From JBAPRR01 sp049281195 (GTDB taxonomy: Bacteria; Actinomycetota; Acidimicrobiia; Acidimicrobiales; CAVXTF01), in NCBI GenBank assembly GCA_049281195.1, contig JBAPRR010000262.1, positions 1-15,202 on the forward strand: a stretch of DNA of 15,202 nt, given 5' to 3'. The first letter of the stretch is position 1. The number at the start of each line of letters is the position of its first letter. Positions 1 to 6,594 of the stretch are shown one piece after another. The position numbers were made by a program, and so were the translations under genes. Below the pieces are notes generated by a model, which saw nothing but the letters and a program-made list of their open reading frames with translations, did not search any database and was not told the origin of the DNA.

Positions 1-1
1 C

Positions 2-91
2 AGAAGGAACCGGATCACTGGATCCTTCGTGCTCGCGGCGGAGGACAGCAACATCACCGCCGGGGCAGGGATGATCCACGGCCAGGATTGA
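2..91 (+). CDS. cysN: Sulfate adenylyltransferase large subunit, 3' end only
   Basis: Only the last 29 codons lie in the window. They read NRITGSFVLAAEDSNITAGA followed by GMIHGQD and a TGA at 89-91. This matches the conserved C-terminus of the GTPase subunit CysN (NRTTGSF-like, then a V/A-GAGMI ending). By family knowledge CysN works with CysD to activate sulfate to adenosine 5'-phosphosulfate (APS) in the cytoplasm. The stop is 5 bases from the preferred cysC start, so the two genes are almost certainly co-transcribed. The 5' part is outside the window, so it cannot be told whether cysN and cysD upstream are intact. The alternative, an unrelated translation factor-like tail, is unlikely given the following cysC. 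Confidence 0.85.
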   Translation, partial: RRNRITGSFVLAAEDSNITAGAGMIHGQD

Positions 92-96
92 TCGAC

Positions 97-732
97 GTGG
101 CGACCTCTTCACCGAAGAAGGCCCCCCCGGAGAACATCACCTGGCACGCGAGCAAACTCAGCCGCTCAGAACGCTGGGACTCACTTTCGACCTCAGGGGC
201 GACAGTGTGGTTCACCGGCCTTTCCGGATCCGGTAAATCGACGCTGGCTGCGGCGGTCGAAGCAGAACTGGTAAATAGCCGACGATCGGCATACAGGCTG
301 GACGGCGACAATCTCAGGACCGGCTTGAACGCGGATCTGGACTTCACCCGCGAGGGTCGTGAGGAGAACGTGAGACGCGTCGCCGAGGTCTCCTTCTTGT
401 TCGCTGATGCCGGGGTCGTCGCACTCGTCGCTCTAATAAGCCCTTACAGATCGGCGCGTGAGTATGCGAGGACGATCCACGAAAAAGCAGGCATCCCATT
501 CGTCGAGGTGCACATGACCGCCGACGTCGAGATTTGCGCCAGCCGCGATCCGAAGGGCCTCTACGCGCGGGCGAATGCCGGCGGCATCGCTTCGTTCACT
601 GGACTGGACGACCCTTACGAACCGCCCGACGCACCGGAGTTGTCGCTTCGTCCGGACGTCGACATCGCCATCTCCGTCGATGAGGTGATCAGATGCCTCG
701 ATTCGCGTACCGAGGCCATCCGAGCTAGCTGA
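97..732 (+). CDS. cysC: Adenylylsulfate (APS) kinase CysC
   Basis: Phosphorylates APS with ATP to give PAPS, the donor for sulfate reduction or sulfotransferases. The 211-residue product has the whole family signature: Walker A GLSGSGKST (about 41-49), DGDN (69-72) with the GLN..LDFT segment, ISPYR (114-118), RDPKGLY (150-156) and FTGLDDPYEPP (167-177). Length is normal for a stand-alone CysC (about 200). I prefer the GTG at 97 because an AGGA at 84-87 sits 9 bases upstream. An in-frame TTG at 88 would overlap the cysN stop by 4 bases (TTGA) and add three residues, but it has no well-placed ribosome site. The gene follows cysN directly, so the enzyme probably receives APS from CysDN. Its last 8 bases overlap the end of the convergent hydrolase gene. 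Function is very secure; only the start is in doubt. Confidence 0.95.
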   Translation: MATSSPKKAPPENITWHASKLSRSERWDSLSTSGATVWFTGLSGSGKSTLAAAVEAELVNSRRSAYRLDGDNLRTGLNADLDFTREGREENVRRVAEVSFLFADAGVVALVALISPYRSAREYARTIHEKAGIPFVEVHMTADVEICASRDPKGLYARANAGGIASFTGLDDPYEPPDAPELSLRPDVDIAISVDEVIRCLDSRTEAIRAS

Positions 733-1636
733 CGCCGGCTTTCCGCTTCATGCTGCGGGCGATGTCCACCATCGTGTCCGCGGCTCGGTCGAGCATCTTG
801 TCCACCATCTTTGGCCGCGGGCCCGTGGATGTGCCCTTGGTCTGTGGCGGATTCTTCAGCCGGTAGAGGAGGGGGACGTCGATGACCGTAGGGTGCTGGA
901 ACCCGTGACCCCATTGCCCGTCTTCGCCCCAGGCGTCTCCGTGGTCGGCGCAGACGATGGCATTGGCGTCGCGGAAATGATCGAGAACCGGAGCCATCTC
1001 CGTGTCGATCCACTCGAGGCAGGCCCGCTGGCGCTCTTTGCACGCGACCGGGTCGTTTCCTTCCCTGAAGGCCTTCAACGGACCGTCGTCGAGCGGCCAT
1101 GAAGCGCCTTCGTGCCAATAAGGCACGTGGGTCTCTCCGATGTTCATGAACACGAACAAGGGCCTTGTCGTCTCATCGCGGATCGTGCGCATGATGAAAT
1201 CGATCTGCTTGCGCAGGTAGTAGGTATCCCCGGCGAAGAAGAACTTGTCGAACGGCCTCACCAATGGCCTCGACGTCATGAGTGCAGGGTTGAACCAGCC
1301 TGCTGCCCCTGTGCCGACCGTCAGGTAGCCGAGCCGCCTGAAACCGTCGATCACGTTCCGACCGGAAAGACGCACCCAGGGTTCGGCGGCGCCTCCGGCT
1401 CCGGCCACCCGGAAGATACGGGCGTAATGCGGATTGGCGTACGCCACTTCCTCTTCGATCCCGGGTGTGAACCCGATGAACATCGCCGAATGGGAGCTGA
1501 AGGTGAACGACCCCGGCGCGTGCGCCTTGAAAAGGGGTCCGACGCTCTTCAGGTTGGGAGCCTGGGCTGCCTCGAACGTGTCGTAACGGCACGAGTCGAG
1601 AGTTATGAAAAGTATCGAAGCGGGATGAGGTTGCAC
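725..1636 (-). CDS. Alkaline-phosphatase-superfamily hydrolase (sulfatase-like fold, no sulfatase Cys motif)
   Basis: A 303-residue metal-dependent hydrolase of the alkaline phosphatase/sulfatase superfamily. Visible landmarks are ITLDSCRYDTF (10-21, metal Asp14), SFTFSSHSAMFIGF (43-56, nucleophile region), GETHVPY (167-173) and CADHGDAWGEDGQWGHG (229-245, metal Asp231/His232 and His244). The formylglycine motif C-x-P-S-R of true sulfatases is absent. A Thr or Ser in the 45-50 stretch would be the nucleophile, as in phospho-transfer members. From memory the pattern (SFTY..H.AFFAGF, then GETHVPY, then a GEDG.wGH block) is close to the STM4013/SEN3800 hydrolase family, whose substrate I cannot name. 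The GTG start has GGGAG four bases upstream. There is no signal peptide, so it is probably cytoplasmic. It is convergent with cysC and divergent from the next gene. Superfamily is secure; substrate is unknown. Confidence 0.8.
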   Translation of the reverse strand: MQPHPASILFITLDSCRYDTFEAAQAPNLKSVGPLFKAHAPGSFTFSSHSAMFIGFTPGIEEEVAYANPHYARIFRVAGAGGAAEPWVRLSGRNVIDGFRRLGYLTVGTGAAGWFNPALMTSRPLVRPFDKFFFAGDTYYLRKQIDFIMRTIRDETTRPLFVFMNIGETHVPYWHEGASWPLDDGPLKAFREGNDPVACKERQRACLEWIDTEMAPVLDHFRDANAIVCADHGDAWGEDGQWGHGFQHPTVIDVPLLYRLKNPPQTKGTSTGPRPKMVDKMLDRAADTMVDIARSMKRKAGVS

Positions 1637-1685
1637 AGCACTCCCTGGCAGCGTCGTGGACTGACGAGCCTATCGTTGGGCCAGC

Positions 1686-2576
1686 ATGATCAACATTGTT
1701 ACCGTCCACTGGCGATCGCCGAAATGGATAGGCGTACAGCTCGATTACCTGGAGCGCACCATCACGGAGCCCTACCGGGTCTACGGCGCATTGAACGGCA
1801 TCGATGACCGGAACCTGTGGAAACGCTTCCATTTCGCAGAAGATCTCGATGGCGGCCACCCCGAGAAGCTCAACGTTCTTGCGGGCATTGTCGCTGAGAG
1901 CGCGGACCCCTCCGACCTGCTCGTTTTCGTGGACGGAGACGCCTTCCCTGTTCAGTCGCTCACACCGTGGCTTTCAGCGCAGCTCGACAAGTACCCCCTC
2001 CTCGCTGTTCAAAGACGCGAGATCCTCGACGACCGCAGGCCACACCCTTGCTTCTGTGCCACGACCGTGGGGTTCTGGAAGGAGATCGAAGGAGACTGGC
2101 GCCGCGCCGAATGGGTGGCTCCCGATGGCAGGGTCCACGACGACGTCGGCTCCAGTCTGATGATCCGGCTCGAGGAGCTCAACAAGCCCTGGCTGCCTTT
2201 GGTCAGATCCAACACGTGGAACCTCGACCCGGTCTGGTTCGCTGTCTACGGCCATCGTGTGTACCACCACGGAGCCGGATTCAGGGCTCCCATCTCCAGG
2301 GTGGATATCGACAGGGCCTACTCGGGCAGATGGAGACCGATGCAGCAGCAGAGCCTGGGCATGGTGGCCACAGCCCTCAAAAGGCAGCCCAGCCTGGCCT
2401 TCAAGGTCCGTCCGCGGCATGCGTCCACGCTCCGCCAGGCGATCCAGAGAACGGTGGTCCAGAACAGGACGAGGACCGCGGTCAGAAAATCGGAAGTCCA
2501 GTCGGATCGGATGTTCAACGCCATCTGTGGCGACCCGTACTTCTACCGCAGGCTGGACGCGGCAGCCGACGAATGA
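1686..2576 (+). CDS. Putative GT-A-like glycosyltransferase, substrate unknown
   Basis: 296 residues, soluble, with no signal peptide. It opens with a short hydrophobic strand (INIVTVHW) and has LLVFVDGDAFPV (79-89), a DxD-type metal/nucleotide-sugar motif after a hydrophobic strand. This is followed by a strand and loop (PLLAVQRREILDD...HPCFCATTVGFWK) typical of the acceptor side of GT-A folds. The C-terminal third (from about 225) is basic and has no motif I recognise. No family-wide signature is complete, so glycosyltransferase is an inference from the DxD and strand pattern. No clear Shine-Dalgarno sequence precedes the ATG; a TATCGT at 1671-1676 could be a -10 box giving a very short leader. 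The gene is divergent from the hydrolase across 49 bases. A shared role in making or trimming a surface or sulfated glycan is possible but unproven. Confidence 0.6.
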   Translation: MINIVTVHWRSPKWIGVQLDYLERTITEPYRVYGALNGIDDRNLWKRFHFAEDLDGGHPEKLNVLAGIVAESADPSDLLVFVDGDAFPVQSLTPWLSAQLDKYPLLAVQRREILDDRRPHPCFCATTVGFWKEIEGDWRRAEWVAPDGRVHDDVGSSLMIRLEELNKPWLPLVRSNTWNLDPVWFAVYGHRVYHHGAGFRAPISRVDIDRAYSGRWRPMQQQSLGMVATALKRQPSLAFKVRPRHASTLRQAIQRTVVQNRTRTAVRKSEVQSDRMFNAICGDPYFYRRLDAAADE

Positions 2577-2730
2577 CCTTCTCCCAGCCTTGGCGGCTGA
2601 GAATGCACTGAGGGCTAACGTCAGTTCACGGAATACCCAGAAATGGTGATGCATTCGAGCAGGTCGCAGCCCATACTTCTGGACGGGCCGTCGTAGAGCG
2701 TCGGCCGCAACAAAATGGCAAGGGGGAAAC
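2577..2730. other. Intergenic region, 154 bases
   Basis: The longest gap in the window. It holds no open frame that looks coding. It contains a loose inverted repeat (GAATGCA at 2601-2607 and TGCATTC at 2650-2656, 42 bases apart) that is too spread out to be a convincing terminator. It ends in the strong ribosome site of the secreted-protein gene. A promoter for that gene presumably lies here, but no convincing -35/-10 pair is visible. Confidence 0.5.
2721..2726 (+). promoter_or_regulatory. Ribosome binding site fixing a TTG start
   Basis: AGGGGG stands four bases before the TTG at 2731. The nearby ATG at 2715 is in the same register but runs into a stop after a few codons, so it cannot be the start. 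This site is the reason for accepting the TTG. Confidence 0.7.
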
Positions 2731-3210
2731 TTGATCCGTAATCGTATTTTCGGAAGGCTCGGCCTGGGGGCGGTTCTCGCCAGCGTGACGCTCGCGGGGG
2801 TTCTGGTGCTCGGCGGCGCTTCTGTCGCGTCGGCCCAGCAGGCGACGGTCCTGAAAGTGGTTCCCAGCTCCATCTCGGGCTCAGGCTGCACCGCAGGCTG
2901 CCCCGTCACGGTGAAGTGGAAGCACGCGCACAAAGCGAACGCAGGATCCATCGTGATCGTTGAATGCAACTTCAACGTTTACACAGGTGACGCCAGCGCT
3001 TGCAACCAGGACCCGTCCAACATTGACCAGCCTGGCGGCCCTTGGCTTCCAAGCCCCAACAAGACAAACGGCTCGTTCAGCGTCGAGCTCGAGTCGGGCA
3101 CGGTGGGTGACGGCACCTGCGATGCAGGCCAGGTGTGCGCGGTCATTCTGGCGAACGCCGAGACGATGGAGCCGATTACCGGCCCGACGCCATTCTCCGT
3201 AACGCCATAA
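2731..3210 (+). CDS. Secreted protein with neocarzinostatin-like Ig-fold signature
   Basis: 159 residues starting at TTG behind a strong AGGGGG site. Residues 1-35 are a classic Sec signal peptide: basic IRNRIFGRLG, a hydrophobic stretch from about 11 to 30, then ASA before the predicted cut after Ala35. The mature part of about 124 residues is low in charge and beta-rich. It has six cysteines at 53, 57, 79, 91, 130 and 136. The pairs C79...C91 and C130...C136 have roughly the spacing of the two disulfides of the neocarzinostatin apoprotein family. The motifs VIVECN...ACN, TNGSFSVEL and GTCDAGQVCAVILAN match that family's pattern (qC...aC, d.nGsfs..l, dC....C.i...n). The extra pair in GCTAGC is unusual. 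Family membership is by pattern, not search. Chromophore or ligand binding is not implied, because many actinobacterial members have no known ligand. It converges on the membrane-protein/two-component genes. Confidence 0.65.
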   Translation: MIRNRIFGRLGLGAVLASVTLAGVLVLGGASVASAQQATVLKVVPSSISGSGCTAGCPVTVKWKHAHKANAGSIVIVECNFNVYTGDASACNQDPSNIDQPGGPWLPSPNKTNGSFSVELESGTVGDGTCDAGQVCAVILANAETMEPITGPTPFSVTP

Positions 3211-3239
3211 CCGTTTGGAATAGCGAGATATCGATTCGC

Positions 3240-3257
3240 CCGGGCCTTCGGGCCCGG
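3240..3257. terminator. GC-rich hairpin with TTCG loop between convergent genes
   Basis: CCGGGCC-TTCG-GGCCCGG forms a perfect 7-base-pair stem with a very stable UUCG-type tetraloop. It sits 30 bases after the secreted-protein stop and 18 bases beyond the end of the convergent membrane-protein gene. The position suits a bidirectional terminator. No T-tract follows on either strand, so termination would be of the actinobacterial U-poor kind, or the hairpin may only stabilise the 3' ends. Confidence 0.6.
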
Positions 3258-3274
3258 CCGCTTCGCGTCCTCGA

Positions 3275-3526
3275 TCAGGCGGGACCTCTGTCTCTGCCTG
3301 CCACGATTATCACGATCGCCGCGATGACGACTACCGCTCCGATGACGAGCGCCGCTATGCCGTGTTTCGTTCCGTGTTTCAGCGAATTCGAGTGCGCCGG
3401 AAAGAAGTGCGGAAGCGAATGCGCGGGAAGCGCCAGGTAGATAATTCCTGCGATCACGGCGAGCAGGCCGATGATCACCAGGATCACGACAACCACTTTC
3501 TTCCAGGTCGCGAGGTCGCTGATCAT
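3275..3526 (-). CDS. Small two-helix membrane protein of unknown function
   Basis: 83 residues from the ATG at 3526. Two strongly hydrophobic segments, about 9-32 (KKVVVVILVIIGLLAVIAGI...) and 57-77 (IAALVIGAVVVIAAIVIIVAG), flank a short His/Pro-rich loop (LPAHSLPHFFPAHSNSLKHG) with five histidines. The frame stays open further upstream, to 3658, but that part lies inside the histidine kinase gene in another frame and reads like shadow sequence. The ATG lies 11 bases after the kinase stop. No Shine-Dalgarno sequence is visible, so translation probably depends on the kinase message. Being last in the two-component operon, it may be an accessory or target of the sensor; that is inference. The His-rich loop could bind a metal but proves nothing. 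I do not recognise the family. Confidence 0.65.
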   Translation of the reverse strand: MISDLATWKKVVVVILVIIGLLAVIAGIIYLALPAHSLPHFFPAHSNSLKHGTKHGIAALVIGAVVVIAAIVIIVAGRDRGPA

Positions 3527-3537
3527 GAGCGCGCAGC

Positions 3538-4956
3538 CTATAGGCTTGGTGATCCCAAATCGGGGGGAGTCGGGTCCAGATCCGGTCCCGGCCTGGGATC
3601 CAACCACACGGTCATCCGCGTCCCCCGTTTGTCCGAAACAGGGGACTCCGCGGTGCACCGCGAGTTCATCGCTGCAGTCAACTCGGACACGATCGCAAGA
3701 CCGAGCCCGGTACCGAGCTTCCTCGCCGGGGCCCGGTCGGAAGTGAAGTGACGGTCGAAGACATGAGGAAGGTCTTCGCTCGATATCCCGGGTCCATCGT
3801 CCACCACCCAGATGACCGTTGACCCGCCGACCGCCCCGGTACCCACCACCACCAGCGACCTCGCGAACTTCAAGGCGTTCTCAACCAGGTTCGCCACCAC
3901 CTGGCTCAACCGGTCCGGGTCCGCCTCCACCCACAGCTCCTCGTCGTCGGGGACATGGGTCCGTAGCTCGATCCCGAGAGCGTCCGCTTCGGGAAGGAAT
4001 CCGACCGCCACGTTCTGAACGACGTCGGTGCACTCGATGAGCTGAGGATGGAAAGAGAACTGCCTGGCGTCGAGCCGTGCCAGATCCAGAAGATCCTGAA
4101 CGAGCCGTTCGAGGCGTCGCGCTTCTGTTCCGATGATGCCGACCGCCCCCGCCACGTCGTCTGTGGTGCCGTCACTGAGCGCGTCGGCGTATCCCCTGAT
4201 CGAGGTGAGGGGAGTCCGCAGCTCGTGGGAGACCGACAACAGGAATTGCCTGCCCAGGCCTTGGGACCGGGTCAGGCTGTCTCCCATCGTGTTGATCGAC
4301 TCGGCCAGTTCCTTCAGCTCCGGATAGTCAGACGTGTTGATCGGGACCCTGGCGTCCAGGTCTCCTCCCGCTATCCGACCGGTCGTGCTTACCGCCTCGA
4401 GCACAGGAGCACTGATCCTCCGGGCCAGGATCGCCGCGATTGCGGCGCCGATCACGAGGACAACGCCGGCCACTAAGAGGAAGATCCCGATCCCGCCGAC
4501 CGGGCTCTTCACATGCCGGGTGGTCACTAAGACCGGCGCTTCTCCAGCGGGGAGCGAGAGAACGTTCAATTGGTGCGCTGTAAGCGTGACCGGGACCGCA
4601 CTGAACACATCCGAGCCGACGTTCCCCGAGACCGTGTCCCCATTGAGCAGGGCGGACACATCCATGACGCCAGGTGAAAGCGGCTCGGGCAGCGAGGTGA
4701 ACTGGCCCTGTCCGTCGAGCGACACCACACTCAAGGCATCGAAGTCACCCACCTGCCTCAGGTCGCTGAATGCGTAGGACTCGGTGATGACGGGATAGCG
4801 CGAGAGCAGCTCCCCGATGGCCTGAGTTTCGGGAGTCAGCTCGTTCTCCGCCGTGTCGGTGGCGGCCCGGTTCACCAGCAACACGGTTGCGGCCCCGCTC
4901 AAGAGCAGAGTGCCGAGCACCACCCCGAGGATGGCGATGGTGAGTCTGGCGCGCAC
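3538..4956 (-). CDS. Two-component sensor histidine kinase (HAMP-HisKA-HATPase)
   Basis: 472 residues, inner-membrane sensor kinase. Order: TM1 about 6-28; extracytoplasmic sensor about 30-150 with no recognised ligand domain; TM2 about 153-178; HAMP about 179-230; dimerisation/phosphoacceptor box SVSHELRTPLTS with His244; N box VANLVENALKF with Asn360; G1 DDGPGI at 387-391; F box LPHVFDRHF; G2 GTGLGLAIV at 415-423. All catalytic boxes are intact. The C-terminal 25 residues are a Pro/Asp-rich tail (RPGPDLDPTPPDLGSP). The GTG start is 6 bases after the regulator stop, without its own Shine-Dalgarno site, which suggests coupled translation with the response regulator upstream. The kinase should phosphorylate that partner. 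The signal sensed cannot be read from the sequence. Function is very secure at the family level. Confidence 0.95.
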   Translation of the reverse strand: MRARLTIAILGVVLGTLLLSGAATVLLVNRAATDTAENELTPETQAIGELLSRYPVITESYAFSDLRQVGDFDALSVVSLDGQGQFTSLPEPLSPGVMDVSALLNGDTVSGNVGSDVFSAVPVTLTAHQLNVLSLPAGEAPVLVTTRHVKSPVGGIGIFLLVAGVVLVIGAAIAAILARRISAPVLEAVSTTGRIAGGDLDARVPINTSDYPELKELAESINTMGDSLTRSQGLGRQFLLSVSHELRTPLTSIRGYADALSDGTTDDVAGAVGIIGTEARRLERLVQDLLDLARLDARQFSFHPQLIECTDVVQNVAVGFLPEADALGIELRTHVPDDEELWVEADPDRLSQVVANLVENALKFARSLVVVGTGAVGGSTVIWVVDDGPGISSEDLPHVFDRHFTSDRAPARKLGTGLGLAIVSELTAAMNSRCTAESPVSDKRGTRMTVWLDPRPGPDLDPTPPDLGSPSL

Positions 4957-4962
4957 CGGCCG

Positions 4963-5658
4963 TCAAGCGAGCCGGTAGCCGACGCCCCAGACCGTGCTCA
5001 AAGGCAGGTCCGGGCCGAGCTTTTTTCGCAACTGCCTCACATGAACGTCGACGGTGCGTTCGTCTCCGTACCACCCGTGGCCCCACACCCCGTCGAGCAG
5101 CTGCTGCCTGCTCAAGGCGAGGCCGCGATTGGAGAACAGGTACGCCAGAAGATCGAACTCCCGTGCTGTCAGGGCCACCGGCACATCTGCGATGCGCACT
5201 TCGCGCCTCGGGGTGTCGACGACGATCCGGCCCACCTCCATGACCACGGGCACATCTGAACCACGATCGCGGGGCTCTGTTCGGCGTAGGACCGCGCGCA
5301 CCCGAGCGACGAGCTCTCTCGGTGAGAACGGTTTGGTCACGTAGTCGTCGGCACCGAGCTCGAGACCGAGGATCCGGTCCACCTCGTCGTCGCGGGCGGT
5401 CAGTAACACAACAGGAGGCCCATTTTCACTTCTGAGCTTCCGGCATACGTCGAGCCCGTCAAGATCTCCGGGCAGGCCCACGTCCACAATCGCGAGCTTC
5501 GGTCGCTCGTTCTCGATGTACTGGAGCCCGTGGGCGGCATCGGTTGCCTGTAGGACCCTGAATCCCTGCTTTCTGAGGTACAAGGTCACCAGATCCGAGA
5601 TGTTCTGATCGTCTTCGATGACCACGATCGTGTCCTTTTCTTCGCCCGTGGTCGCCAC
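4963..5658 (-). CDS. OmpR/PhoB-family response regulator
   Basis: 231 residues. Receiver domain about 9-122: acidic pair Asp16/Asp17, phosphoacceptor Asp59 (AIVDVGLPG), Thr87 in LLTAR and Lys109 in YVTKPF. Winged-helix DNA-binding domain about 138-231: LTAREFDLLAYLFSN..., RTVDVHVRQLRKKLG and a closing VWGVGYRL, typical of the OmpR/PhoB class. The start is GTG at 5658; no other start exists upstream in this frame before the sequence becomes non-coding. There is no clear Shine-Dalgarno site. It is the first gene of the regulator-kinase-membrane protein set and diverges from a glycosyltransferase 50 bases away. Inverted repeats just upstream may be its own binding sites, so autoregulation is plausible. 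Its targets are unknown. Confidence 0.95.
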   Translation of the reverse strand: MATTGEEKDTIVVIEDDQNISDLVTLYLRKQGFRVLQATDAAHGLQYIENERPKLAIVDVGLPGDLDGLDVCRKLRSENGPPVVLLTARDDEVDRILGLELGADDYVTKPFSPRELVARVRAVLRRTEPRDRGSDVPVVMEVGRIVVDTPRREVRIADVPVALTAREFDLLAYLFSNRGLALSRQQLLDGVWGHGWYGDERTVDVHVRQLRKKLGPDLPLSTVWGVGYRLA

Positions 5659-5662
5659 GCGA

Positions 5663-5697
5663 GACAGTCTGTCACCAGGGCTTCTCTCAGTGTGACA
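5663..5697. promoter_or_regulatory. Inverted repeats in the divergent regulator/glycosyltransferase promoter
   Basis: The 50-base region between the response regulator and the divergent glycosyltransferase contains a perfect 11-base palindrome, GACAG-T-CTGTC (5663-5673). It also has an overlapping arm pair, TGTCAC (5670-5675) and GTGACA (5692-5697), 16 bases apart. Both place GACA/TGTC elements upstream of the two starts. This is what an operator for an autoregulating OmpR-type or other dimeric factor could look like. OmpR-class proteins usually prefer direct repeats, so assignment to this regulator is speculative. Confidence 0.35.
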
Positions 5698-5708
5698 ACA
5701 TCCAGCAG

Positions 5709-6563
5709 GTGATCGATCCTGCGATCAGCGTTGTGATCGCGGTCAGAAACGGCATGCCGTTTCTCGAGGATCAGCTTGGCGCACTGGCCGCCCAGAGGAC
5801 CCAACGCCGATGGGAACTCGTCGTGGCCGACAACGGCTCGACGGACGCGAGCGCCGAGGTGGCGAGGTCGTGGTTGGCTCTCGAGGGGGACGTGCCAGTA
5901 ACGGTCGTGGACGCGTCCGCCCGACGCGGTCCAGCCGCGGCGCGCAATGAGGGCGTACGGCACTCGTCAGCGACACTGCTGTGCTTCTGCGACGCAGACG
6001 ACGTCGTCGAACCAGGTTGGCTCGAGGCCCTGTCGCGTTCTCTGGCCGACACAGATGTGGTGGCGGGCTCGTTCGAGATGGGATCGCTCAACGGCGGCCC
6101 GCGTACAGAACCGAGTCCCGCCGTAACCCGTCAGCTGGGTCAGATCCCCGCCGGCCTGGCCGCCAACCTCGGAGTCCGTAGGTCTGCGTTCGAGCAGGTC
6201 GGAGGGTTCGACGAAGACCTCGAAGTGGGGGAGGACATCGATCTTTGCTGGAGGCTCCAGCTGGCCGGCTTCACCTTCTCGCTCGCTCCGGCTGCGGTCG
6301 TGGCCAAGCGTGACCGGTCGACACCCGGACAGGCATTCCGTCAAGGCATCGCCCACGGGAAAAGTGGACCGGGCCTGTACAAGAGACATCGGAAATCCGG
6401 GATCCGTCCCGATCTGCGCGTGGCCGCGACCTCGTGGGCCTGGCTGCTCGTCAACGCATTTCGGATCTACAGGCCCGATTGGCGGACACGCTGGTCCCGC
6501 GTGGCGGGAGTCCGGATCGGGAGGATCCTCGGATCTATAGAGAATCGGGTCTTCTTTCCCTGA
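5709..6563 (+). CDS. Family 2 glycosyltransferase
   Basis: 284 residues. GT-A fold with the GT2 hallmarks: SVVIAVRNGMPFLEDQL (7-23), VVADNGSTDAS (38-48), RGPAAARNEGVR (73-84), FCDADDVVEPGWL with the DADD metal motif at 95-98, GGFDED (165-170) and the acceptor-side GEDIDLCWRLQLAG (174-187). No membrane segments are present, so it is probably a soluble or peripheral enzyme adding a sugar to a lipid-linked or surface glycan; the donor and acceptor cannot be told. The GTG start is required to include the first beta strand; no strong Shine-Dalgarno site precedes it. It is divergent from the response regulator and lies 31 bases before trpC, probably as a separate unit. The nearest other candidate glycosyltransferase is at 1686-2576, and the two may or may not act together. 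Confidence 0.9.
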   Translation: MIDPAISVVIAVRNGMPFLEDQLGALAAQRTQRRWELVVADNGSTDASAEVARSWLALEGDVPVTVVDASARRGPAAARNEGVRHSSATLLCFCDADDVVEPGWLEALSRSLADTDVVAGSFEMGSLNGGPRTEPSPAVTRQLGQIPAGLAANLGVRRSAFEQVGGFDEDLEVGEDIDLCWRLQLAGFTFSLAPAAVVAKRDRSTPGQAFRQGIAHGKSGPGLYKRHRKSGIRPDLRVAATSWAWLLVNAFRIYRPDWRTRWSRVAGVRIGRILGSIENRVFFP

Positions 6564-6587
6564 TGATCCGGCTCCTTGCCGTAATCT
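6560..6587 (+). promoter_or_regulatory. Candidate trp promoter giving a leaderless message
   Basis: TAATCT at 6582-6587 is a fair -10 box (four of six matches to TATAAT). A weak -35-like CTGATG at 6560-6565 lies 16 bases before it. Transcription would begin about 7 bases after the -10 box, at or next to the GTG start of trpC at 6595. No Shine-Dalgarno sequence precedes that GTG. Together these fit a leaderless mRNA. There is no room for a leader peptide or attenuator. Confidence 0.4.
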
Positions 6588-6594
6588 TCATCCG

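Noticed and set aside
2601..2656. Inverted repeat GAATGCA ... TGCATTC as a terminator
   Set aside because: The arms are only 7 bases with a 42-base loop and no T-tract; likely chance.
1974..2975. Long minus-strand open frame of 333 codons
   Set aside because: It lies antisense to the DxD transferase and secreted-protein genes, has no motif, and crosses an intergenic region; it is a G+C-rich shadow frame.
3527..3658. Upstream extension of the two-helix membrane protein
   Set aside because: This part overlaps the end of the histidine kinase in another frame, is Gly/Asp/Pro-rich and resembles no N-terminal domain. The ATG just after the kinase stop is preferred.
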